The notes under the pieces: model-generated | Database searches by the model: none | Told to the model about the DNA's origin: nothing | Seen by the model: the letters and a program-made list of their open reading frames with translations, nothing else | NCBI GenBank assembly: GCA_937894535.1 | Contig: CALBHI010000505.1 | Location: 1-12,468 of the forward strand | Origin: an uncultured Verrucomicrobiota bacterium | Lineage (GTDB): Bacteria; Verrucomicrobiota; Kiritimatiellia; CAIVKH01 | Length of the DNA stretch: 12,468 nucleotides | Direction: 5' to 3' | Shown: one piece after another, positions 1 through 5,893 of the stretch | How positions within the stretch are numbered: the stretch's first letter is position 1 | How the letters are laid out: every line of letters starts with the position of its first letter | Translations under genes and position numbers: made by a program

Positions 1-819
1 GGAGAGGTTTGACCATGTGACCAGTACGGTGCCGGCCCCGGCGGGCAGGATGGCCAGCACGGGTTCCTCCAGAGGGATGCCGGCGGAAAAAGCTTCAAGG
101 GTGATGTTGTCGTAACGGATGTGGCCGTTGCCAGCGGTCGTGGTTTGGTAAAACGACACATTGTTGAAGCCGTCGAAAAAGGGAGCCGTCGAGTCGGTAA
201 CAAGGGCCAGGCTGATCAACTCGTTTGTCGCAGGGCCTTCAAGCACTTCAATCTCCATGGTGCTTCCCTTGCGCACCAGTTCCAGCTGGATGATCCGGAA
301 GGTATTGGTGCCGGCGACCTTGATCGTCGTTCCGGTGGCACCGATCGTGGCGCCGGCAAAAAAGGCATGGTCATCGACGGCGTTGTCGTTGCGCAGGATG
401 ACCGTGGGGGCCGTGCCGTCCACGCCAATCGAGGCGAGGTACCCACGCCAATCGCGGGTGGGTTGTCCGGCGGTAAACTGGGCCCAATTGTTGGATGTTG
501 GGGCTATGCCGTTGAACAAGCCGACCTTGACCGTGGAGAGGTTCGTTCCTTCCGGGCGGTAGGATAGCGTCAGGCGCAACCCGGTCTGGTTCGCGAGGTT
601 GGTTGGGGTGAATGCGGTCGTGAAAAACTGATTCACGGAGGAGTTGTTGTTGTTGGCCTCGCCAAAGGAGACGCCGAATGTTCCTCCGCTGATGAACCAG
701 GCAGGATTGTTCGTGCGATCCCCGTCGGAAAAATTGTCGGTGAGGATGATCTGGGCGTGGAGATTCATCCACCCTGAAAACCCGAGGAAGGCGGCCATGA
801 AACCGAGACGCTTGTTCAT
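1..819 (-). CDS. Exported jelly-roll-like protein, 3' end cut by the window edge
   Basis: The reading frame opens with ATG at 819 and stays open for 273 codons to the left edge, so the C-terminus is missing. The N-terminus (MNKRLGFMAAFLGFSG, then WMNLHA-Q) is a Sec signal peptide with probable cleavage after LHA at about residue 22. The mature part starts ILTDNFSDGDRTNNPAWF and is rich in Asn, Thr, Gly and alternating hydrophobic residues up to about residue 253 (YDNITLEAF). This is the pattern of a beta-sandwich of the LamG/concanavalin-A-like type that is common in secreted Verrucomicrobiota proteins. The last visible residues (LAILPAGAGTVLVTWSNLS) look like the start of a second small beta domain. 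The ribosome site is weak (GGAA, 6 nt before ATG). Upstream lie a TATAAT hexamer and one copy of a 28-bp element shared with the sulfatase/regulator gap. The fold is inferred, no catalytic residues were recognised, and a carbohydrate-binding or surface role is only a guess. Confidence 0.7.
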   Translation of the reverse strand, partial: MNKRLGFMAAFLGFSGWMNLHAQIILTDNFSDGDRTNNPAWFISGGTFGVSFGEANNNNSSVNQFFTTAFTPTNLANQTGLRLTLSYRPEGTNLSTVKVGLFNGIAPTSNNWAQFTAGQPTRDWRGYLASIGVDGTAPTVILRNDNAVDDHAFFAGATIGATGTTIKVAGTNTFRIIQLELVRKGSTMEIEVLEGPATNELISLALVTDSTAPFFDGFNNVSFYQTTTAGNGHIRYDNITLEAFSAGIPLEEPVLAILPAGAGTVLVTWSNLS

Positions 820-894
820 ATGTTTTTCCAATGGTTGGCGCTAAAACGTTGCTTGTCTTTCATCAATCTACACGGAGCGCGTGAGGTGTAAGAT

Positions 895-922
895 TTGCAT
901 TAGTATTATAAATATGCAGAAA
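895..922 (-). promoter_or_regulatory. Copy A of a 28-bp repeated element upstream of the exported protein gene
   Basis: This AT-rich element matches 2872-2899 at 22 of 28 positions without gaps, and five of the six differences are transitions. Its outer parts are inverted halves, TGCAT at 896-900 and ATGCA at 914-918, giving a 23-bp imperfect dyad. It lies 76 bp upstream of the ATG at 819, in a 263-bp gap (820-1082) that otherwise shows no gene or strong hairpin. It overlaps the only good minus-strand -10 hexamer, TATAAT at 910-905. It may be an operator for the AraC-type regulator at 2915 or part of a shared promoter core. The repetition is visible; the function is inferred. Confidence 0.55.
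905..910 (-). promoter_or_regulatory. Candidate -10 box for the exported protein gene
   Basis: Read on the minus strand this is a perfect TATAAT, about 85 bp before the start codon at 819. Transcription would begin near 898 and leave a leader of roughly 80 nt. No TTGACA-like hexamer is found 16-18 bp upstream (928-934 reads approximately AACGGA), as expected for a promoter that needs an activator. It lies inside the 28-bp repeated element. The other copy of that element does not keep TATAAT at the aligned positions, so the hexamer alone does not explain the conservation. Confidence 0.4.
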
Positions 923-1082
923 TAGACTTCCGTTCGGGTGGTGTGTTTTTCGTCACCGGGGTGTTCCAAACCGTGCCGGGGAAGTGGAGGTGGAGATGTC
1001 ATTCTGCCAAACGGCGCCTTCGGCGATCGATACCACAACCACCCAGTCCCGCTCGGCGCAGGTGTGACCCGGAGATCACCGG

Positions 1083-2741
1083 TTACTTGAATTCCCCGAA
1101 AACGCCGGGCAGGTTCTGGACGTGGCGGCGCATCAGTTCTTTCATCTCTGCCAGTTTTTCCGCGTAGGCGGGGTCGCCGGCCAGGTTGCTGTTTTCGCCC
1201 GGGTCGTCGGCGAGGTTGAACAGTTGATCGGGATCGTAATAATGCGGTTTCTTGCCGGTGGTCGAGTGTTCGGCATGGGCGCCGCCGGGGAGGTCGGTCA
1301 GGTGGCTGAACGGGGCGGCGGGATCGGTGTTCACCGGATCAATGCCGCGCTCGCGCAGGTGCGCGTTCCACGCCTCGAGCCGTCGCCGCCGTTCCTCCAT
1401 GGGCATTGTCACCACATCCTGCGGATACCGGAGGGCAAGGTATTTCCATGCGCCGCGCCGCACGGTCCGGCTGAATCCCATCTCGGCATAGATGATCCTG
1501 TCGTCATCGGTTGTATGGCCCGACAACAAGGCATGGAAACTTCGACCGTCAAATTGATCGCGTTCGTAGCGGATGCCGGCGAGGTCGAGGATGGTCGGGG
1601 CGAAGTCAACATTGCTGATCAGGGTGTCGAGGCGCGATCCGGCGGTCGTTCCCGGCGCGCGCCACACCATGCTGGGGAATTGCAACCCGCCTTGATAGAG
1701 GGTTCCCTTGGCATCACATCCGTGATCATTAAAGAAGAAAAAGAGGGTGTTTTCCAGAAGCCCGCGCGTGGCCAGGCGATCCATCAGGGTACCGATGGCG
1801 TCGTCAATGGCTAGCATCACGTAGGGTGCCTGTTCGGCCGCCCAATGGGTTCCCTGATCCGGACCGGGCGGTTTCAGGTTTGCGGTGTGAATCCGCTCGG
1901 CAATGGAGGCGCGTGACGGCATGTCGGAAAGAGGTGCTTCAAGCGGGCCGAACGGGGTCAGGAGCGGATCGCTGTTCCAGGATCGTTCCGGTTCGATCGG
2001 TCCATGGGGTAATGTCGTCGCGAAATACAGGAAGAAGGGGGTGTCCGCCTCTTGCTGGTCAATAAACCGAAGTGCCGCCGCGGTCACATAATCCATGTTG
2101 TGGATACGCAAGGCCCGCGGACGGAGTTCATCCGGGTTGCCCGGGTAGATTCCGCCGGCAAAATCAAACCCGGCACGTCGGATGGCCGCCTCGTATTCCG
2201 TTTGGAATTCCTGCAACACGGCTTTGACGGCCGGATCGTGCGGATCGGCTTCGAGCGGTATGTCCGGCATGCCGGGGCCTTCCAGAACGTGGTTTTTCCC
2301 CGCCATGCCGGTTTGATAACCGCCTTGCTGAAGCAGTTTGGGCAAGGTTGTATCCTCCGGGCGGATGTGCGTGGTGAAGGCCACGACCGCCTGTTGGTCG
2401 TCGGCCACGTGCAGCGCCCGGCTGGCATATCGACCGGTCAATACGTTGTAACGGCTCGGTGTGCACACCGCGGAAGCGACATGTTGCCCGTCCATCACGA
2501 TTCCCTCGCGGGCGAGCCGGTCGAGATGCGGGGTCAGGTTTTTTCCTTTCCCTTCGGGGAGGGCATTCAGCATGAAGCGCTCAACATCGTCGGTTATCAC
2601 AAACACGATGTTCGGGCGTTTGGGCTGGTCATGCTGCTGGGCGGTCGCCGCCGCCTGCGAGGAGGATGGATACCCGGTCGCGGCCAAGGCCGTACATCCT
2701 GCGGCAAGCAGGACGGACGGGGATGCGAATGTACGTGGCAT
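1083..2741 (-). CDS. S1-family sulfatase (arylsulfatase-like), exported
   Basis: This 552-residue enzyme would hydrolyse sulfate esters, probably on a glycan, outside the cytoplasm. The S1 signature CTPSRYNVLTGR starts at Cys93, the residue a maturase converts to formylglycine. Other visible active-site elements are Asp51-Asp52 (ITDD), GKNH with Lys149 and His151, LPHGP with His246, NDHG with Asp339-His340, and Lys345 before YQGG. The C-terminus has the usual LFNLADDPGENSNL strand. Start: ATG at 2741 has a strong ribosome site (GGAAAGGG, 2748-2755, 6-nt spacer) and is followed at once by a signal sequence. The frame is open up to an ATG at 2861, but that would put a charged 40-residue extension before the signal peptide. 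LLAAGC near residue 16 could be a lipobox, so the protein may be a lipoprotein. It is divergent from the AraC-type regulator. The family is secure; the subfamily and sulfated substrate cannot be read from sequence alone. No formylglycine-generating enzyme is in the window. Confidence 0.93.
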   Translation of the reverse strand: MPRTFASPSVLLAAGCTALAATGYPSSSQAAATAQQHDQPKRPNIVFVITDDVERFMLNALPEGKGKNLTPHLDRLAREGIVMDGQHVASAVCTPSRYNVLTGRYASRALHVADDQQAVVAFTTHIRPEDTTLPKLLQQGGYQTGMAGKNHVLEGPGMPDIPLEADPHDPAVKAVLQEFQTEYEAAIRRAGFDFAGGIYPGNPDELRPRALRIHNMDYVTAAALRFIDQQEADTPFFLYFATTLPHGPIEPERSWNSDPLLTPFGPLEAPLSDMPSRASIAERIHTANLKPPGPDQGTHWAAEQAPYVMLAIDDAIGTLMDRLATRGLLENTLFFFFNDHGCDAKGTLYQGGLQFPSMVWRAPGTTAGSRLDTLISNVDFAPTILDLAGIRYERDQFDGRSFHALLSGHTTDDDRIIYAEMGFSRTVRRGAWKYLALRYPQDVVTMPMEERRRRLEAWNAHLRERGIDPVNTDPAAPFSHLTDLPGGAHAEHSTTGKKPHYYDPDQLFNLADDPGENSNLAGDPAYAEKLAEMKELMRRHVQNLPGVFGEFK

Positions 2742-2747
2742 GATGGT

Positions 2748-2755
2748 CCCTTTCC
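2748..2755 (-). promoter_or_regulatory. Ribosome binding site that decides the sulfatase start
   Basis: Read on the minus strand this is GGAAAGGG with a 6-nt spacer to the ATG at 2741. It is one of the strongest Shine-Dalgarno matches in the window and supports 2741 over the upstream in-frame ATG codons at 2861 and 2855. Confidence 0.7.
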
Positions 2756-2779
2756 AGTGTCCGCACCGGGTAAGATCAT

Positions 2780-2811
2780 GGGCGCGCGACGCTGGTTTCC
2801 GCGTCGTGCCC
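2780..2811 (-). repeat. GC-rich hairpin in the sulfatase leader
   Basis: The arms GGGC (2780-2783) with GCCC (2808-2811), and CGACGC (2787-2792) with GCGTCG (2801-2806), form a two-part stem. The loop is 8 nt, with a 3-versus-1 internal loop between the two parts. It is 38 bp upstream of the sulfatase ATG and, if transcription starts at the 28-bp element, would fold in the sulfatase mRNA leader. No T-tract follows on either strand, so it is not a classical terminator. A role in leader structure or protein binding is possible but unproven. Confidence 0.35.
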
Positions 2812-2871
2812 ACGGGTTGTTCCGGATGGGTCATGCAAAAAGAGTACGAAACCATCGACAAGGTTGGAGCA

Positions 2872-2899
2872 TTGCACTAATGTCAAAAGTATGCAGAAA
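2872..2899 (-). promoter_or_regulatory. Copy B of the 28-bp element, between sulfatase and AraC-type regulator
   Basis: This copy matches 895-922 at 22 of 28 positions in the same orientation. Its halves are TGCAC at 2873-2877 and ATGCA at 2891-2895, again 23 bp end to end. It lies 130 bp from the sulfatase ATG (2741) and 15 bp before the regulator ATG (2915), so one site could control both directions and allow autoregulation. Reading minus, it contains TTGACA (2886-2881), but no convincing -10 follows at normal spacing. A further single half-like stretch, ATGCAAAAA, is at 2833-2841. The binding protein is an inference. Confidence 0.55.
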
Positions 2900-2903
2900 A
2901 GGA
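2897..2903 (+). promoter_or_regulatory. Candidate ribosome binding site of the AraC-type regulator
   Basis: AAAAGGA lies 11 nt before the ATG at 2915. The spacing is long, but no comparable site precedes the in-frame ATGs at 2864 or 2891, and the latter falls inside the 28-bp element. This is why 2915 was chosen as the start. Confidence 0.4.
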
Positions 2904-2914
2904 TATCGCCAGCC

Positions 2915-3769
2915 ATGTCGGGTTCCTTGCACGACGAGCAGGATCACAATGTCCGGCCGATGGTGGATAACTGGGATGGTCCGGTCTATCAGCTTTTCAT
3001 GTGCGGGGAGTCGAAAAGCATTGCGCGGGAAAAGCGCCGGCATGATCTGTTCATGGATGCCATCGATGCCCAGGGTGCCTTTGTGATGACGCTGGGCGGT
3101 TTCGCCTATTATGAGGTGGGCGATCGGAAATACCCGTTGGATGCCGGATCGGTGATTGCGTTGCATCGTCCGGCGCAAGGCGCGTTTGTGCGCGTGCCCG
3201 AGGGTAGTCCATGGCATACGGTTTGGGTGCACGTGGCTGGCGCCCCCGCCCTGGGCATGTTTGATTTCATCCGGGAGAAGTTCGGCATCATCCACCGGTT
3301 GCCCACGCGGTGTGCGGTGGTTGCCAGGGCCCGCAAGCTCATCGCCATGGCGAAATCCGGCCGGGTGATTCCGGTCTACGATTGGTCCTTGCGCACGTTC
3401 GACTTTCTCAACACCTGGTGGCAATGCGCCGAGGCGCATACCGTTTCCGGCAAGGCGGTGTTGTCGTCCAAGAGTTATGACAGCAAACTGCTCTCGTTCC
3501 ATCCGGGTTCCATTCAGGAGTTGGCCGAAAAAATGGGCTACTCGCAAACCTACCTGTCCAGGAAATTGAAGGCCCAATGGAATGAATCACCGGGCAAGGT
3601 GTTACACCGGGCCCGGCTTGCAGAGGCGGCCAAGTTGTTGAGAACGACACGGAGGCAGGTCAATCACGTGGCGCGGCAGGTGGGGTACCAGTCGCCCACG
3701 GCTTTCATCCGCGCCTTCAAGCAGGCCTATGGTGTATCGCCGCTGGGCTACCGCCACCAGCAACTGTAG
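2915..3769 (+). CDS. AraC-family transcriptional regulator
   Basis: This 284-residue protein has the classic two-part layout. Residues about 15-110 form a cupin-like sensor (YYEVGDRKYPLDAGSVIALH, then SPWHTVWVHVAG). Residues about 199-282 form the double helix-turn-helix of the AraC/XylS family. The first helix-turn-helix includes SIQELAEKMGYSQTYLSRKL. The second includes VNHVARQVGYQSPTAFIRAF and ends in the family signature KQAYGVSPLGYR. Such proteins usually sense a sugar or glycan fragment and activate nearby catabolic genes. It is divergent from the sulfatase across a 173-bp gap that holds copy B of the 28-bp element, making it the likely local regulator. The frame is open to an ATG at 2864, but 2915 has the better ribosome site. 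The pseudopilin-like gene follows after about 77 bp with no visible terminator, so the two may be cotranscribed. Ligand and targets are unknown. Confidence 0.92.
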   Translation: MSGSLHDEQDHNVRPMVDNWDGPVYQLFMCGESKSIAREKRRHDLFMDAIDAQGAFVMTLGGFAYYEVGDRKYPLDAGSVIALHRPAQGAFVRVPEGSPWHTVWVHVAGAPALGMFDFIREKFGIIHRLPTRCAVVARARKLIAMAKSGRVIPVYDWSLRTFDFLNTWWQCAEAHTVSGKAVLSSKSYDSKLLSFHPGSIQELAEKMGYSQTYLSRKLKAQWNESPGKVLHRARLAEAAKLLRTTRRQVNHVARQVGYQSPTAFIRAFKQAYGVSPLGYRHQQL

Positions 3770-3846
3770 TGGCGGGGGTGGATGATCTGCAAGGAATGCG
3801 TTAAAATGAAAGGTCCCAAATTTCTGGCCGGGTGTATGGTTACACC

Positions 3847-4500
3847 ATGCACAAACCGGTTGATGGAATGTCGGGGCAGGCGGGTCAACGTCGCGGGCCG
3901 CGTGGGGCCGTGAAGACCCGTGGTTTCACCCTGGTCGAGTTGCTCGTGGTGATCGCGATCCTCGGCATCCTGGGGGCGCTTCTGCTGCCGGTGGTCGGCC
4001 GATCCCGCGGCAAGGCGCAATCAACCAAATGCCTCTCGAATCTCCGCCAGATCGGGATCGCTCAAACCAACTATCGGGCCGACCACGACAACCGGTTCAC
4101 GCCCAAGTTCAATCCCAGCCCACTGAGCTGGCAGCGGCATTTGGAGCCCTACATCCTTTCCCAGGGTCGCACGAACGTTCAAGCGGTATTGAACTGTCCC
4201 GTCTCCGGACCGTTGGCGGCCAATCGGACGTCTTATGCATTAAATGCCTACATCGAGTGGGCCCAATGGAACTATTATGCATCGGCCGTTGAGCGGCCGG
4301 GTCAAACCTTGTTGCTGGGTGATGTTGTGGAGGGCAACACCGATATCATGTACGAGGCGGACCGGAACCAGTCGTGGGGAGTGCCGGGTTTCCGCCACGG
4401 GTCACGCGACCTGGCCAACATGCTGTTCGTCGATGGATCCGTGAACAGCCTCACGCGTGATGACCTCGTACTGGCTTCCGGCCGGTGGCGTTGGTGGTGA
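3847..4500 (+). CDS. Pseudopilin-like protein with prepilin N-terminal motif and H-X(n)-DG tail
   Basis: The prepilin peptidase motif is clear: KTRG followed by FTLVELLVVIAILGILGALL, with predicted cleavage after Gly26, methylation of Phe27 and the conserved Glu at +5 (Glu31). The hydrophobic helix is followed by VGRSRGKAQSTKCLSNLRQIG, typical of the large pseudopilin-like families of Verrucomicrobiota, Planctomycetota and Lentisphaerota. Near the end, FRHGSRDLANMLFVDGSV matches the prepilin-associated H-X9-DG domain, although here 11 residues separate His from Asp-Gly. The C-terminus ends in the unusual RWRWW. Such proteins are thought to assemble with type II secretion or type IV pilus-like machinery, but no other component is present, so this is an orphan copy. 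The start is uncertain. ATG 3847 (217 residues) has no clear ribosome site; GTG 3832 is open in frame, and GTG 3910 would give a canonical short leader (MKTRGFTLVELL). The gene ends 7 bp from the convergent GH1 gene. Confidence 0.85.
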   Translation: MHKPVDGMSGQAGQRRGPRGAVKTRGFTLVELLVVIAILGILGALLLPVVGRSRGKAQSTKCLSNLRQIGIAQTNYRADHDNRFTPKFNPSPLSWQRHLEPYILSQGRTNVQAVLNCPVSGPLAANRTSYALNAYIEWAQWNYYASAVERPGQTLLLGDVVEGNTDIMYEADRNQSWGVPGFRHGSRDLANMLFVDGSVNSLTRDDLVLASGRWRWW

Positions 4501-4507
4501 GCCGACG

Positions 4508-5893
4508 TTATCCGCGGTTGTTGCGGATGACATCGGCATACCAGCGACCCGAGGCCTTGATGGTCCGGCGTTGCGTGGCGTAGTCGACATGGATTAACCC
4601 GAAGCGCGGGCCATACCCTTCGGCCCACTCGAAGTTGTCCATGATCGACCAGTGAAAATATCCCAGCACGGGAATCCCCGCCTCCACGCTGCGCTGCAAT
4701 CCGGCCAAATAATCGTGGAGAAAGGCGACGCGGACCGGGTCGGTCACCTCTCCGCGTTGGTCCGGTACATCGTTCAGGCAGAGACCGTTTTCCGTGATGA
4801 GCAGCGGTTTGCCGTACGCCTCGTACAGGAAGAGCGTGGCCCAGCGCAGCGCATCCGGCGTGATCGGCCAGCCGAGGCTGTTGCGTGGATGATCGTCCGG
4901 ATACGCGACGACTTCGGGTCGACCGTCCGTACCGGCGCGAATGCGCGCGGACTGATAAATGTTCAGGCCGAGAAAATCCAGCCTCTCGCCGATGATTTCC
5001 ATGTCGCCGTCCCGCAAGCGTGGTGCGGCCTTGCCCCAGTGCGCCAGCATCTCCGTTGGATAGGAACCCTTGAAGCAGGGGTCGAGATTCCATCGGGTAT
5101 CAAACAGGTTGCCGCCCTCGCAGGCAAACATCCAGGTCCGGGCCGCCTCGATGTCGGCGAGTTGTTCGCTATCCGGGATACTGGTGCGGAAGGCCGGCGC
5201 AAAACCGACCTTGGGCTCCGGATGCCGGGATTCGCCGCGGATGACCCGGACGGCACGGCCGTGCGCGAGCATGGCGTGATGCCAGACCCGGCACACTTCC
5301 TGGTCGGCGAGTTGAAGGCCGGGTGCGTGCATTCCGGTCCGGTGGCCGAATCCGACAAAACATGCGGGTTCGTTGAGGGTGAACCAATGCTGCACGCGGT
5401 CGGACAATCGGGCCACCACGGCCCGGGTGTAGTCTTCAAACCAGCGCGGTGAATCCTCGTTTAGCCAGCCGCCGCGATGAAACAGTGCGAGCGGAAAGTC
5501 CCAGTGAAACAAGGTGATCCAGGGGGTAATGCCGGCGGCGAGCAGTTCATCGACCAACCGGTCGTAGAACGCCATGCCCTTTTCATTGATCGTGCCGGTG
5601 CCCTCAGGCAGTACGCGCGGCCACATGATGGAAAACCGGTAGGCCTGAAGGTTAAGTTCCTTCATCAGCGCCACATCGTCGCGGTAACGGTGGTAATGAT
5701 CGCAGGCGGTAAAGCCATTCGCGCCGTCCTTGATGGCGCCGGGGCGGCGGCAAAGCATATCCCATACCGACTCGGCGCAGCCGTCCACCCCCTGCGAGGA
5801 GCCTTCCAGCTGGTAACTCGCGGCGGCCGCACCCCACATAAACGACGCGGGAAAGGTGAGTTTGTTTTTCATGAGGGATACGGTCTTCATCAT
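4508..5893 (-). CDS. GH1 family beta-glucosidase (cytoplasmic)
   Basis: This 461-residue protein is a full-length GH1 retaining beta-glycosidase. It has the N-terminal signature FPASFMWGAAAASYQLEG, the acid/base motif TLNEP (Glu175) and the nucleophile motif LLITENG (Glu368). It ends with GYFHWSIMDNFEWAEGYGPRFGL, the usual aglycone and glucose-binding segment. There is no signal peptide. It would release glucose from cellobiose, cello-oligosaccharides or aryl beta-glucosides after import; galactoside or fucoside activity cannot be excluded. It is the last gene of the five-gene operon. Its ATG at 5893 shares ATGA with the stop of the oxidoreductase gene, and no ribosome site is evident, so translation is probably coupled. 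The protein begins MMKTVSLMKNKLTF, and ATG at 5890 or 5872 is also possible because the conserved domain only begins near residue 11. Confidence 0.95.
   Translation of the reverse strand: MMKTVSLMKNKLTFPASFMWGAAAASYQLEGSSQGVDGCAESVWDMLCRRPGAIKDGANGFTACDHYHRYRDDVALMKELNLQAYRFSIMWPRVLPEGTGTINEKGMAFYDRLVDELLAAGITPWITLFHWDFPLALFHRGGWLNEDSPRWFEDYTRAVVARLSDRVQHWFTLNEPACFVGFGHRTGMHAPGLQLADQEVCRVWHHAMLAHGRAVRVIRGESRHPEPKVGFAPAFRTSIPDSEQLADIEAARTWMFACEGGNLFDTRWNLDPCFKGSYPTEMLAHWGKAAPRLRDGDMEIIGERLDFLGLNIYQSARIRAGTDGRPEVVAYPDDHPRNSLGWPITPDALRWATLFLYEAYGKPLLITENGLCLNDVPDQRGEVTDPVRVAFLHDYLAGLQRSVEAGIPVLGYFHWSIMDNFEWAEGYGPRFGLIHVDYATQRRTIKASGRWYADVIRNNRG
4510..4528. terminator. Small perfect hairpin at the convergent gene ends (possible weak terminator)
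   Basis: ATCCGC (4510-4515) and GCGGAT (4523-4528) pair perfectly around a 7-nt loop. The stem overlaps the last codons of the GH1 gene and begins 10 bp past the pseudopilin stop. With two genes converging here a bidirectional stop is plausible, but the stem is only 6 bp and neither strand has a T-tract. It may simply be coding sequence. Confidence 0.2.

Noticed and set aside
1021..1082. Possible terminator after the sulfatase
   Set aside because: Only 4-5 bp imperfect stems (for example CGCC-GAA-GGCG) without a T-tract are present.
943..1167. Small plus-strand open frame in the gap between the exported protein gene and the sulfatase
   Set aside because: It runs into the antisense of the sulfatase, is Arg/Pro/Ser-rich and has no recognisable motif.
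2742..2861. Upstream extension of the sulfatase to an ATG at 2861
   Set aside because: It would add 40 charged residues before a signal peptide and cover the hairpin. ATG 2741 has a strong ribosome site.
2052..3577. Long open frames opposite the sulfatase (plus strand, 2052-3086) and opposite the regulator (minus strand, 2831-3577)
   Set aside because: Both are antisense to confidently identified genes and show no domain, signal peptide or ribosome site.
3797..3824. Possible third copy of the 28-bp element before the pseudopilin gene (TGCGTTAAAATGAAA)
   Set aside because: Only about half of the positions match and the second half-site ATGCA is absent, so it is not distinguishable from chance in an AT-rich stretch.
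4234..4281. ATGCAT sequences resembling half-sites of the element
   Set aside because: They lie inside the pseudopilin coding sequence, with the wrong spacing and no flanking match.
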